Origin: Solirubrobacteraceae bacterium | GTDB taxonomy: Bacteria; Actinomycetota; Thermoleophilia; Solirubrobacterales; Solirubrobacteraceae | Direction: 5' to 3' | Length of the DNA: 64,000 nt | Assembly: GCA_017744415.1 (NCBI GenBank) | Contig: JAGIBJ010000128.1 | Coordinates: forward strand, 1-64,000 | Shown: positions 46,318 through 54,828 of the stretch, in pieces | Layout of the letters: the number at the start of each line of letters is the position of its first letter | Numbering within the stretch: the stretch's first letter is position 1 | Translations under genes and position numbers: made by a program | Notes under the pieces: model-generated | The model's database searches: none | Told to the model about the DNA's origin: nothing | Seen by the model: the letters and a program-made list of their open reading frames with translations, nothing else

Positions 46318-46947
46318 ATGGACGAGGTACTGCCCGGCATCCTTCACTGGACGACGTTCCACGACGGCATCGGCCAGACGGTGCATTCGCACCTGCACAC
46401 GCCGAGCGGAGCGATTTTCGATCCGCGCCTTCCAGAGGGCGGCGTCGAAGCGCTGTCGGCGGCCGTCGTGCCGACCGTCGTCCTCCTCTCCAACCGGCAC
46501 CACCTGCGTCATGCGGCCGAGGTGGCCGCGGCGTACGACCTCCCGATCCGGGTGAGCAGCGCGGGCCTCGACGATCTCGCGGCGTCAGACGCCGCAGTGA
46601 CGGCCTTCGAGCCGGGTGATGAGGTCGCAGAAGGCGTCTCCGCGTACGCGCTGCCGGCACTCACGCCCGAGGAGACGGTCTTCCGAATCCCGTCCGCCGC
46701 TGCGGACACGCCGGCGGCGGTGCTGTTCGCCGACACGCTCACGCACCACGACGGCGAACTCGCCTACATGCCCGACGCGCTCCTTGGCGACGATCCGGAG
46801 GCCGTGCGGATCGAGATGACGGCGCAGCTCAGCAAGCTCCTTGAGACGGCCGCGCCGTTCGACACGCTCCTCTTCGCGCACGGCAACCCCGTGCCGGCCG
46901 GCGGCCACGCGCTGCTCACCGAGTTCGTGGCCGCCCAACACGGGTGA
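46318..46947 (+). CDS. Metallo-beta-lactamase-fold-like protein, degenerate
   Basis: The 209-residue protein follows the MBL-fold order of strands and helices (LPGILHWTTFHDGIGQTVHS, VVPTVVLLSNRHHLRHAAEV, LFADTLTH and TLLFAHGNPV). The metal-binding HxHxDH is reduced to NRHHLRHA, but His in LFAHG and Asp in LFADTLTHHD remain. It may bind metal differently or have lost hydrolase activity. Family known in actinobacteria as MBL-fold hydrolase relatives; substrate unknown. Confidence 0.7.
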   Translation: MDEVLPGILHWTTFHDGIGQTVHSHLHTPSGAIFDPRLPEGGVEALSAAVVPTVVLLSNRHHLRHAAEVAAAYDLPIRVSSAGLDDLAASDAAVTAFEPGDEVAEGVSAYALPALTPEETVFRIPSAAADTPAAVLFADTLTHHDGELAYMPDALLGDDPEAVRIEMTAQLSKLLETAAPFDTLLFAHGNPVPAGGHALLTEFVAAQHG

Positions 46948-47029
46948 ATCAGGGGCCGGCCGCGGTCGCTGCGGCGAGCGTCGAACGGGGGTCCAACGGG
47001 TCACCCGAGGTTGACGCTCACCGGTCGGA

Positions 47030-47821
47030 TCAGCCCATGACGATCTGGTGGCCGACGGGCGGCGGCGGCTCGGCGCCGGCCAGTGCCGCGGTCGCCGCCG
47101 CGAGCGTCGACGCGAGCACGGTGCGGCTCGCGGTGATCAGCTCCATGAGGTCGTCGGGATCGGTGTCCTCCTCCATCACGCCGTTGGCGTAGTCGGTGGC
47201 GTAGCCGATCAGGCCGTAGGGGATGCCGGCCTCGCCGGCGAGCACCGTCTCCGGGCCGCCCGTCTGACTCACGGCGGTGACGCCCACCGCCGACAGCGAG
47301 CGGATCTCGGCGGCCGTGTTGAAGCGGGGACCGTCGACGTGGCCGTAGCAACCGCCGTCACGCACGGGGTGACCTTCGCTCTGAGCACCGGCGATGAGCG
47401 CGGCGCGCAGCTCCGCGGAATAGGGACCGCCGTACACCCAGTGGGCGCGGCCGGGCTGCCCCGGCTTCGTGTGGAGCGTGCAGATCGAGCCGTCGGGCAG
47501 GCGATTCGCGAGGAAGTGCAGGTCGTCGAAGGCGACGAGGGAGCCGAGGGGGACGGTCGGATCGACGGCACCGCACACGGTCGCGGCCAGGATCGCCTGC
47601 ACGCCGGCGTCGCGGAGGGCGGCGATGTTGGCCTGGTGGGTCACCTGGCTCGAGAGCAGCTCATGACCGGGCCGGTGGCGGGAGACGTGCACGACGTCGG
47701 CACCGGCGAACTGGCCGATGGTGAGGGAGACGGGCCCGAACTCCGTCTGCACGTCGCGCGACTCGCCGTCGAAGTCCGGCAGGGCGTAGGTGCCCGAGCC
47801 CGTGATGATCCCGATCAGCAT
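47030..47821 (-). CDS. MTAP/purine nucleoside phosphorylase-like protein
   Basis: The 263-residue enzyme of the PNP/MTAP class splits 5'-methylthioadenosine or a related nucleoside into base and sugar phosphate. It has the phosphate/sugar loop GIITGSGTYAL, VHVSRHRPGHELLSSQVTHQANI for substrate binding, and the conserved DGPRFNTAAEI and QTGGPETVLAGEAGIPYGLI. An Asp in the base-site region (YATDYANGV) favours a 6-aminopurine. Its cluster neighbours suggest it may act on a 5'-modified adenosine, not only in methionine salvage. It lies 43 nt after the GT-C gene. Confidence 0.9.
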   Translation of the reverse strand: MLIGIITGSGTYALPDFDGESRDVQTEFGPVSLTIGQFAGADVVHVSRHRPGHELLSSQVTHQANIAALRDAGVQAILAATVCGAVDPTVPLGSLVAFDDLHFLANRLPDGSICTLHTKPGQPGRAHWVYGGPYSAELRAALIAGAQSEGHPVRDGGCYGHVDGPRFNTAAEIRSLSAVGVTAVSQTGGPETVLAGEAGIPYGLIGYATDYANGVMEEDTDPDDLMELITASRTVLASTLAAATAALAGAEPPPPVGHQIVMG

Positions 47822-47864
47822 GCGTGCAGAGTTCCCTTCGGAGCGGGTGCGGCGGCCGTGCGGC

Positions 47865-49190
47865 TCACCAGACGGTGTTCATGAGGATGGAGAGGGCGAG
47901 CGCCTGCGCGAGCAGGCCACCGAGGAGAGGGGCCGTGCGCCAGCGGGCGAGCGCCGGGGCAGCGGCGACGCAGGCGAGCGGCACCATGAAGAGCCAGATG
48001 CGCTCGGTCTCCGCCTTCGTGAAGCCGCCGATCGCTGCCACGGCGACGATGATGACGAGCGCCACCGCCGGTGCCCAGCCGCGCAGCGCACCGCGCGCGG
48101 CGCCCGCGACGATCGCCGGGCCCGCCATCAGGCCCCAGGCGACGGGCGATCCGAAGAGCCAGAACGCGTAGGGCCGCAGACGGGCGAGCGAGTCGCGGTA
48201 GACCTGCTCGGTGGCGTGGAGCGTGCCGATCGGGTCGTAGCCGGCCCAGGCCGCGAGGCCACCCTGGACGGCCGCGACGCCGAACCCGGCGATCAGCGCG
48301 ACCTCGAACGCCGCGCGCCAGCCGTCCCGTCGCCAGACCGCGATCGCCGCCCAGGCGCCCACGCCGAGGAGCGCCCAGCTCATCAGCGACGCGACCGCGA
48401 AGGCGAGGCCGCCGAGGATCCGGCCGCCGCGCGAGCGAGCGCAGAGCCCGAGCGCCGCGAGCGCACCGAACGCCGCGTAGGCGAAGTCGAAGCTCGTGAC
48501 GCCGATCAGGATCAGCCCAGGCGAGCAGGCGGCGAGCACGCCCGCGAGGCGCGCCTCGCGCTCGCCGGACGAGAACTGCAGGGCGAGCCGGTGCGCGAGC
48601 GGCGCGCAGCAGGCCCCCAGCAGGATCACGAGCGCGGCCATCCCCTGCGCCGTGGTGGCGCCGAGCGCCTTGGCGAGCACCAACGGCCCGGGCGGGTGGC
48701 CCGCGACGTTCACGCTCTGCGAGGGCACCACTTCGGCGAAGCGGTCGAGGTAGTTGCGCACGCCGTCGTCAAGGGTCGGCAGGCCCGGGAGGTATTCGTT
48801 GATCGCATTCGTGCGCGCGAGGCCGCCTTGCAGGTCGTAGGGCTCCCACCAGGCGTGGGTGCCGGCGCGCGCGGCGTTGACGGCGAGCCCGAGCGCGAGC
48901 GCAGCGACGAACAGGGCCCCGGCGACCACCCTTGGATCGAGCTCGGCGCCGAGGAACCGCCCCGCGCCGAACGTGACGAGCGCCGCGACGAGGATCGCCG
49001 CGGCAAGCCAGAGCGCATCGACGTGCGGCATCCAGCCCATGACGAACGGCGGGCTCGCCGTCCCGAGCTTGCCGCTCTGGTGGTGGATCGTGAGCCCGGT
49101 CGCGACCGTCGCCACCGCGATCAGCCCGAGGATGCCGGTGACGATTCGCGGAACTCGCGCCTCGTCGGGCGTGTCGACCGGCCTCGTCAT
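47865..49190 (-). CDS. GT-C-like polytopic membrane protein
   Basis: The 441-residue protein has about ten transmembrane helices. A periplasmic loop near residue 110-175 (AGTHAWWEPYDLQGGLARTN and EVVPSQSVNVAGHPPGPLVL) has the aromatic and HPPGP features seen in GT-C glycosyltransferases that use lipid-phosphate sugars. A clear DxD or ExD catalytic site is not certain. It starts 14 nt from a divergent lipoprotein gene and runs towards the MTAP-like gene. Confidence 0.75.
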   Translation of the reverse strand: MTRPVDTPDEARVPRIVTGILGLIAVATVATGLTIHHQSGKLGTASPPFVMGWMPHVDALWLAAAILVAALVTFGAGRFLGAELDPRVVAGALFVAALALGLAVNAARAGTHAWWEPYDLQGGLARTNAINEYLPGLPTLDDGVRNYLDRFAEVVPSQSVNVAGHPPGPLVLAKALGATTAQGMAALVILLGACCAPLAHRLALQFSSGEREARLAGVLAACSPGLILIGVTSFDFAYAAFGALAALGLCARSRGGRILGGLAFAVASLMSWALLGVGAWAAIAVWRRDGWRAAFEVALIAGFGVAAVQGGLAAWAGYDPIGTLHATEQVYRDSLARLRPYAFWLFGSPVAWGLMAGPAIVAGAARGALRGWAPAVALVIIVAVAAIGGFTKAETERIWLFMVPLACVAAAPALARWRTAPLLGGLLAQALALSILMNTVW

Positions 49191-49204
49191 GCGATCCTCA
49201 CCCT

Positions 49205-49918
49205 ATGGGCCTGCTCCCCGTCACCGCCGGGCGTGCGGTTCGCACCGCGCGGCCCGCGGCCGCGCTGCTCGCGATCGCTGTGGTCGTTGGCGCCTGCGGC
49301 TCCGCCCGCGTCGATCAGCTGCCGCCCGCAGCCGGCCCCGATGCGGCCCCCGTCCCGTCGGCCAGCCCCATCGGCAGCGTCATGCCTACGACCCCAGATG
49401 CGGCCGCTGCGGCAACGAAACCCCTGCTCACGGCCGATCTGCGCGACGGCAGCCTGCACCTCAGCCTCGATCCGCGGGCCCGCACGCTCACCCTCACCGA
49501 CGCCCTCGGCGGCAAACAGCTCGACCGCATCCCCGCCGGCGTTGGGCCGACCCAGGTGGCCTGCACGCCGCAAGGCCCGTGCTACGTCACCGACACGACG
49601 GGCGACGCACTCCTGGTGATCCGGGTTGCCGCCGACGGCCGCTCGATGCGGCTGAGCCGACGGGTCTACGTGGCCGGCGCCCCGTACGCGATCGCCGTCG
49701 ACTCCGCGCGGCGCCGCCTGTGGGTCACGCTCACGGCGCGCGACGAGCTCGTCGAGTTCGGCGCTCACGCCCAGCCACACATCCTGCGCCGCCACCCCAC
49801 GGTGCAGCAGCCCGACGGCGTCCGCGTTGACGCCAAGTCGGGCGACGTGACCGTCATCGGGGTGCGTCCGCCGCAGCTCCAGCGCCTGACGGATCCGGCG
49901 ACGCCGGATCGGCCCTGA
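49205..49918 (+). CDS. Lipoprotein with YncE/NHL-like beta-propeller
   Basis: The 237-residue protein has a lipoprotein signal (AAALLAIAVVVGACGSARVD; lipid Cys about residue 31). After an Ala/Pro linker it has propeller-like repeats: LDPRARTLTLTDALGGKQLD, YVTDTTGDALLVIRVAADGR, IAVDSARRRLWVTLTARDEL. It has fewer blades than a full propeller. The 3' end overlaps the convergent membrane protein gene by 65 bp. It is divergent from the GT-C gene. Confidence 0.82.
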   Translation: MGLLPVTAGRAVRTARPAAALLAIAVVVGACGSARVDQLPPAAGPDAAPVPSASPIGSVMPTTPDAAAAATKPLLTADLRDGSLHLSLDPRARTLTLTDALGGKQLDRIPAGVGPTQVACTPQGPCYVTDTTGDALLVIRVAADGRSMRLSRRVYVAGAPYAIAVDSARRRLWVTLTARDELVEFGAHAQPHILRRHPTVQQPDGVRVDAKSGDVTVIGVRPPQLQRLTDPATPDRP

Positions 49919-50432
49919 GCCGCCGCACGGCGAAGAGCAGCCCTGAGAGCACGAAGAGCGCGGCCGTGACGGCGAGCCAGCGGGCGAGATAGTCCGGCGG
50001 CGGATGGCCGAGCGCACGCTCGTAGTTCTGCGGCTGCCCGGCGAAGATGCGCGGTGAGAACACGAGCAGGAGCACGCCTGAGATCACAGCGGGAACGCGC
50101 ACATGGTTCAAAACCATGATTCTTCGGATTCCTCCGCCGTTGCTGGTCTTCAGCGCCTTGGCCGCCACGACGTTCAGCGCGGAGTACGCGGGCAGCAGCA
50201 CGGCATCGTGGAGCACTGCGCCGCCCACGAGCCACAGGATCAAGTTGAACGGACGCGGGGCGAACCGCTCCTGGAACATCACCGAGAGCGCGTACGCGGC
50301 GACGAGGATCACCGCCAGGTGGCCGGCGAGCAGCCAAGGGCTCGTGCCCCAGAGGCGCTCGAAGCGCTGGGCCGCTCCTGGCGATGCCGGCGCGGCGTCG
50401 GGCGCGGTCGTCTCGTCGGGTTCGTCGCTCAC
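49854..50432 (-). CDS. Four-helix membrane protein of the molybdopterin operon
   Basis: The 192-residue protein has about four transmembrane segments (around 33-53, 62-82, 108-127, 150-172), with HAVLLPAYSALNVV and VLNHVRVPAVISGVLLLVF between. I do not recognise a family. The GTG at 50432 has GGAG 6 nt upstream and shares GTGA with the stop of the molybdopterin gene, so it is the last gene of a coupled operon. It may partner the cytochrome b domain. Confidence 0.78.
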   Translation of the reverse strand: MSDEPDETTAPDAAPASPGAAQRFERLWGTSPWLLAGHLAVILVAAYALSVMFQERFAPRPFNLILWLVGGAVLHDAVLLPAYSALNVVAAKALKTSNGGGIRRIMVLNHVRVPAVISGVLLLVFSPRIFAGQPQNYERALGHPPPDYLARWLAVTAALFVLSGLLFAVRRLRADPASPDPSGAGAAADAPR

Positions 50433-51655
50433 GCGAACTCCAATCGCCCGACCCACTTCGTGCAGTGCACGCCGGGCAAGGCCGGGACGATGATCCGGGC
50501 CGGGAATCCGTGATCGAGGGAGAGGTCGGCGCCGTTCACCTTCAGCGCGAGCAGTCCGCGCTCGGCGTGGATCTGGGCCCGCCCGAGCGTGGTCTGCTTG
50601 AACGCTCCGGCCGGCTGCACCGACACCACATGCACCTGCTCGGCATCGTCGATCCCTGCGCGCACGGCGAGGTCGAGCAGCCGCACGCCGGTCCACGTCT
50701 GTACCGACGACCAGCCTTCGACACACGCGATCGGTAGATCGTAGGTGTGCTGGGGCATCACGAGGAGGTCTTCACGGGAGAGGGCGACCACGTCGCCGTC
50801 GGGCGTGGCGAGCTGCAGCCGCCACGCGTCGCCCACCAGCTGCTGGGTGATGCGGGCGACCTTGGCGGTCTTGTTGACCGGGAAGTCGTCGGATCCCGCG
50901 CCACGCGGGGCGAACAGCGCGAGCTCGCGGAGCGGTCCTCCGGCCGACTGCCCGACGGTGGTCAGCATCACCGCACCGGTCGAGGCGCCCATCAGGCCGA
51001 GGACGCCGCGGCGAGAGATCGTCGTCGTGCCGGGGTTGGGCGTGCGGAGCGGGTCGTCGGCCATCCCGAGCACATCCGCCCGCGTGCGGTAGGCCGCGCG
51101 CATCTTCGGGAGCTGCGTGGCGACGTGGAGCATCACCGAGGCCACGAAGAGCCATGCGCCGTAGTAGTGCGCGACGACGAAGTTGAAGTGCCACGGGTAG
51201 AAGAGCTGGGCGTTCGTGAGGCCCGTCGCGAGCTGGAACGTCGCCGACCCCACGAGCAGCAGGTTGGCGAGCTTCCCGAGCGCCTCGCCTGGCTTCAGCG
51301 GCGGCGGCCATGAGAAGAGCAGCGGGATGACCGACCAGAGCTTGAAGAGCAGCAGCGGCACCATCATCAGCCCGAACGTGACGTGCGCGCCTTGCGTCAG
51401 GGCATAGAGCCATGATGGCCCGGATGGCCACGAGAACACCAGCAATTGCAGGTCTTTCTCGCGGGGGATCAGCGCGTTGCGCCCGAGGTCGGGCTGGTAG
51501 GCCGCGTGCGAGATGAAGCCGGTACTGGCGACGATCACGATTGCCACGAGCAACACGCTGCCGATCAGCGTGGTCGTCCAGGTACTGCGAACTGGGCTCC
51601 GCCAGAACCCGGGCCGCGCCGGGCCGGGCGGCGGCTCCTCGGGAATCAGGCCCAC
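50429..51655 (-). CDS. Cytochrome b-like/molybdopterin oxidoreductase fusion with internal Tat motif
   Basis: The 408-residue protein fuses a four-helix cytochrome b-like domain (30-182; His91, His163 and His177 are candidate haem ligands) to a sulfite-oxidase/MsrP-type molybdopterin domain (245-408). The pterin-site cysteine is Cys311 in IACVEGWSSVQTW. Between them lies SRRGVLGLMGASTGAVML (214-231), a twin-arginine-type motif followed by a fifth hydrophobic segment. The loop before it is basic, so the molybdopterin domain should end outside the membrane. GTG at 51655 has GGAG 4 nt upstream. It overlaps both neighbours. Confidence 0.88.
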   Translation of the reverse strand: MGLIPEEPPPGPARPGFWRSPVRSTWTTTLIGSVLLVAIVIVASTGFISHAAYQPDLGRNALIPREKDLQLLVFSWPSGPSWLYALTQGAHVTFGLMMVPLLLFKLWSVIPLLFSWPPPLKPGEALGKLANLLLVGSATFQLATGLTNAQLFYPWHFNFVVAHYYGAWLFVASVMLHVATQLPKMRAAYRTRADVLGMADDPLRTPNPGTTTISRRGVLGLMGASTGAVMLTTVGQSAGGPLRELALFAPRGAGSDDFPVNKTAKVARITQQLVGDAWRLQLATPDGDVVALSREDLLVMPQHTYDLPIACVEGWSSVQTWTGVRLLDLAVRAGIDDAEQVHVVSVQPAGAFKQTTLGRAQIHAERGLLALKVNGADLSLDHGFPARIIVPALPGVHCTKWVGRLEFA

Positions 51656-52278
51656 CGGAGCTCCGCGAACCACCGGCCCTCGTCGGACCACCGATCGGCG
51701 ACCCGCAAGCCGGCGTCGGCGGCAACCTGAGCGATCTGGTCGGAGGCGACGCGCGCCCACGGGAACCAATGGGAGACGTCCTCGCCGCGCTCGAGCCGCA
51801 CGGGGAGCGACTGGATGCCCGTGCCGGGCTGATCGGTTTCGACGAGCACGGCGCCCGTCGGGCTGAGGAGCGCGGCCGTCTGCCGCAGGAGGGCGACGGG
51901 ATCGCCACCGATCCCGAGGTTGCCGTCGAGCAGCAGCACCGTCTCCCAGACTCCGAGTTCGAGGCCGTGGTCGAACACGTCGCCGAGCACGGCCTCGGCG
52001 CCGCGCGCGCTCGCAAGCTGCACGGCGCGAGGCGAGGCGTCGATCCCGAGCGCTGCGATGCCTCGCTGCACCAGGGCCGAGACGTGCCGGCCGGGCCCGC
52101 AACCGAGATCCAGGACGGGTCCGCGGGCGCGAGCGATGAGGCGTTCGTCGACGGGGTCGGCGTCCGCGAGCCACCGGTGCACCGAGAGCAGCTGCACGAC
52201 CCCGTCGGCGTGGCGAGCGGTCAGCGAGCCGCCCGCCTCGAGGGCCGATTCATAGACACCGAACGGACGCGAGGTCAC
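51646..52278 (-). CDS. Class I SAM-dependent methyltransferase
   Basis: The 210-residue enzyme has SAM motif I VLDLGCGPGRHVSALVQRG (about 55-73), the acidic GIDASP, and GDVFDHGLELGVWETVLLLD as motifs II and III. The arsenic-type cysteines of ArsM are absent, so it is not an arsenite methyltransferase of the usual kind. GTG start shared as GTGA with the DUF2064 gene; its end overlaps the molybdopterin gene by 10 bp. The acceptor is unknown. Confidence 0.85.
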   Translation of the reverse strand: MTSRPFGVYESALEAGGSLTARHADGVVQLLSVHRWLADADPVDERLIARARGPVLDLGCGPGRHVSALVQRGIAALGIDASPRAVQLASARGAEAVLGDVFDHGLELGVWETVLLLDGNLGIGGDPVALLRQTAALLSPTGAVLVETDQPGTGIQSLPVRLERGEDVSHWFPWARVASDQIAQVAADAGLRVADRWSDEGRWFAELRWA

Positions 52279-52937
52279 GCCGCCGCCTCGAGACTCGCCG
52301 CCGCGACGCTGACTGCGGCCGCGAAGTAGGTGCCTGGTGCTTCGCGGGCGACGGTGCGCGCCTCGGCGAAGTGGTCGACGTCGGTGAGTACGGGGAGGCG
52401 CAGATCGACGGTGAGGCCCTTCGCGAGGAGCCGGTCGAGCTGCTGCGCACCGGTGTCGTCCCGGCTCATCGGCACGCCGCGGATGAGGTCCGGATCGTGG
52501 CCGTGGCGCAAGCCGATCCCCCAGTAGCCGCCATCATGGGTCATACCCAAGACAGCGTCGAATCCGCCCGGCGACGCAAGGGTTTCGGCGGCGTTGGCGA
52601 GAACCGACGCGGTGATCTGCGGGGTGTCCATGCCGATGAGGAACATCGGCCCGTCGACGGCGCCGAAGGCCGCAGCGAGCCGCTCGTCGAGCCCGCCGCC
52701 GACCTGCGGCATTACGTCGACGCCTGCCGGGAGCCATGCGCCTGGGGAGCCGTCGAGCACGCAGATCCGGCGGAGCGCCGGCGCTGCCATCACGGCGGCG
52801 AACGTGTCGCGCAGGGCGGCCTCGGCGATCATCGCCGCGTGCTGCGGCGTACAGGGCGGCGTGAGGCGCGTCTTGACGCGTCCCGGCACCGGCTCCTTCG
52901 CGATCACGGCGAGCGTGACGGGAGAGAGGAGGCTCAT
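52275..52937 (-). CDS. DUF2064 (TIGR04282-type) nucleotidyl/glycosyl transferase
   Basis: The 220-residue protein has the DUF2064 GT-A-like fold: VIAKEPVPGRVKTRLTPP at the N-terminus (nucleotide binding), GGGLDERLAAAF, and IGMDTPQITASVL (metal-binding Asp). Members are named for a place in arsenosugar gene sets. It shares ATGA with the GT2 gene before it and GTGA with the methyltransferase after it. No arsenic-specific gene is present here, so that label should not be taken literally. Confidence 0.88.
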   Translation of the reverse strand: MSLLSPVTLAVIAKEPVPGRVKTRLTPPCTPQHAAMIAEAALRDTFAAVMAAPALRRICVLDGSPGAWLPAGVDVMPQVGGGLDERLAAAFGAVDGPMFLIGMDTPQITASVLANAAETLASPGGFDAVLGMTHDGGYWGIGLRHGHDPDLIRGVPMSRDDTGAQQLDRLLAKGLTVDLRLPVLTDVDHFAEARTVAREAPGTYFAAAVSVAAASLEAAA

Positions 52938-53578
52938 GCGAGCACCGCCTGCATGTCGCGTACGGCCCGCAGGGTGCCCTTGACGGTGCCAGTCACCTTG
53001 CTGGTTCCCACGCGCGGCCGGTAGTCGACCTCGACCTCCTGCACCGTCCACCCCTCGGCGGCGGCACGGAGCACCATCTCGAGCGGCCAGCCGAAGCGAC
53101 GATCGGCGATCCCCAGGCCCAGCAGGGCTTCGCGGGGCGCCGCGCGCATGGGCCCAAGGTCGCGGAGCACCACGCCCGAGCGAGTGCGCAGACGCCGCGC
53201 GACCACCCAGTTCGCTGCACGCGCGTGCGGCGGCCAGGCGCCCCGTTCGGTGGGGCGGCGGGCGCCGAGAACGAGCTGCGCCGTACCCCGAGACACGGGA
53301 TCCGCGACGCGCGGGAGCTGACCGGGATCGAGCGAGGCATCGCAGTCCATGAAGCAGACAACATCGCTCGTCGCGGCCGAAAGACCTGCAAAGCACGCCG
53401 ATCCGAAGCCGGGCTCGGGCTCGTGCACCACCTGCGCTCCGAGCCGGCGGGCGAGATCGCCGGAGCCGTCGGTGGAGCCGTTGTCGACGACGATCGGCGA
53501 GTAACCGGGCGGGATCCGCTCGAGCACCCACGGGATCGCGCCGGACTCGTTCAAGACGGGAAGCACGACATCTGGCAC
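52934..53578 (-). CDS. Family 2 glycosyltransferase, first gene of the operon
   Basis: The 214-residue GT-A protein begins VPDVVLPVLNESGAIPWVLE and has IVVDNGSTDGSGDLARRLGA, the metal-binding MDCDASLDPGQLP, and RFGWPLEMVLRAAAEGW, as in polyprenyl-phosphate-type GT2 enzymes. It has no transmembrane helix. GTG at 53578 is chosen over a TTG ten codons earlier because GGAG lies 9 nt upstream. It leads a five-gene overlapping operon and is divergent from the epimerase. Confidence 0.88.
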   Translation of the reverse strand: MPDVVLPVLNESGAIPWVLERIPPGYSPIVVDNGSTDGSGDLARRLGAQVVHEPEPGFGSACFAGLSAATSDVVCFMDCDASLDPGQLPRVADPVSRGTAQLVLGARRPTERGAWPPHARAANWVVARRLRTRSGVVLRDLGPMRAAPREALLGLGIADRRFGWPLEMVLRAAAEGWTVQEVEVDYRPRVGTSKVTGTVKGTLRAVRDMQAVLA

Positions 53579-53710
53579 GTGAACAGTCTCCGTAAGAAAC
53601 CTGGGCAATTCCTGAACTTCTACGAACGAACCCGGTCACATCCCGCGGATCAGGGGGACGCGGCGGGGTTTCGGGGGACACGCCAGGCCGGCTGCTCTAG
53701 CGTGCGCCCC

Positions 53711-54742
53711 ATGGACCTCGTCACGGGTGGCTGCGGCTTCATCGGCTCGCACATCGTCGACGCGCTCGCCGCGCTGGGCCGGCCGGTGCGAGTGCTCGAC
53801 CACGAACCGCCGGCCTGGCCGGTGCCGGATGGCGTCGAAGTGATCACGGGCGACGTGCGCGACTCCGCCACTGTCAGCGCGGCACTCAGGGGTGTGACGA
53901 CGATCTGCCACCAGGCCGCGATGGTCGGGCTCGGCGTCGATCTCGACGATCTCCCCGGCTACGTCTCCCACAACGACCTCGGCACGGCCGTCCTGCTTCG
54001 CGAGGCGGCGCACGCCCACACCGTCGACCGCCTCGTCCTGGCATCGAGCATGGTCGTCTACGGCGAGGGCCGCTACACCTGCCCAGCCGACGGCATCGTC
54101 CGCCCCGGCCCCCGCGCGCTCGAGGATCTGGAAGCCGGCCGCTACGAACCGCCGTGCCCGCAGTGTGGGCGCCCGCTCGAGCCGCAGCGCGTGCCCGAGG
54201 ATGCCCCGGTCGACCCCCGCAACGTGTACGCCGCCACCAAGCTTCAGCAGGAGCACCTCGCGAGTGCCTGGGCCCGCGAGCGCAGGCTGCCGGTGACCGC
54301 CCTGCGCTACCACAACGTGTACGGCCCCCGGATGCCTCGCGACACGCCCTACGCCGGCGTCGCCTCGCTCTTCGCCTCGGAGCTCGCGGCCGGCCGGCCG
54401 CCGCGCGTGTTCGAAGACGGCGGCCAGCTCCGCGACTTCGTGCACGTGCGCGACATCGCCGCCGCCAACGTCCTGGCGATCACGGCCGATCAGCCCATCG
54501 ACGGCGCCTTCAACGTCTGCTCGGGCACACCACGGTCGGTGCTCGACATGGCCGAGGCGCTCGCCCGTGCGGCCGGTGCCGGCGCACCGCAGCCCGAGGT
54601 CGTCGGCGGTTACCGCCTCGGCGACGTGCGGCACGTATTCGCCGATCCGTCGCAGGCCAGCGAGCTGCTCGGCTTCACCGCGCAGGAAGACTTCGACGCC
54701 GGGATGGCGGAGCTCTTCGCAGGGGTCAGCACCGTGGGCTAG
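53711..54742 (+). CDS. NAD-dependent nucleotide-sugar epimerase/dehydratase
   Basis: The 343-residue extended short-chain dehydrogenase acts on a nucleotide sugar, such as UDP-glucose or UDP-xylose. It has GGCGFIGSH at residues 6-14, the catalytic Ser in LASSMVVYGE and YAATK (Tyr/Lys). An insert with CPQCGRPLEP lies before the catalytic Tyr, a possible half zinc site. QLRDFVHVRDIAAANVLAI is a typical C-terminal segment. It is divergent from the GT2 operon, 132 nt apart, and probably supplies its sugar donor. Confidence 0.92.
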   Translation: MDLVTGGCGFIGSHIVDALAALGRPVRVLDHEPPAWPVPDGVEVITGDVRDSATVSAALRGVTTICHQAAMVGLGVDLDDLPGYVSHNDLGTAVLLREAAHAHTVDRLVLASSMVVYGEGRYTCPADGIVRPGPRALEDLEAGRYEPPCPQCGRPLEPQRVPEDAPVDPRNVYAATKLQQEHLASAWARERRLPVTALRYHNVYGPRMPRDTPYAGVASLFASELAAGRPPRVFEDGGQLRDFVHVRDIAAANVLAITADQPIDGAFNVCSGTPRSVLDMAEALARAAGAGAPQPEVVGGYRLGDVRHVFADPSQASELLGFTAQEDFDAGMAELFAGVSTVG

Positions 54743-54783
54743 TCCCGACGCCGAGCGCTGCGGCGGGGCGCTGAGAGCGCCCG

Positions 54784-54820
54784 GCCGCGGCCTGACAGAG
54801 GGGGAGCTACAGGCCGCGGC
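54784..54820. terminator. Perfect 11-bp hairpin between convergent genes
   Basis: GCCGCGGCCTG (54784-54794) pairs fully with CAGGCCGCGGC (54810-54820), 15-nt loop. It lies between the epimerase stop (54742) and the HD-GYP stop (54829), so it may end both transcripts. It lacks a T tract. Confidence 0.55.
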
Positions 54821-54828
54821 GGGGCATC

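Noticed and set aside
47790-49619. A 600-residue plus-strand frame through the GT-C and MTAP-like genes
   Set aside because: Its translation is charged and repetitive and mirrors the minus-strand membrane protein; the minus-strand genes have domains and sensible overlaps.
52275-52937. Calling the DUF2064 gene an arsenosugar enzyme
   Set aside because: ArsM and ArsS are not present, and the neighbouring methyltransferase lacks the arsenic-binding cysteines. The name reflects family labelling only.
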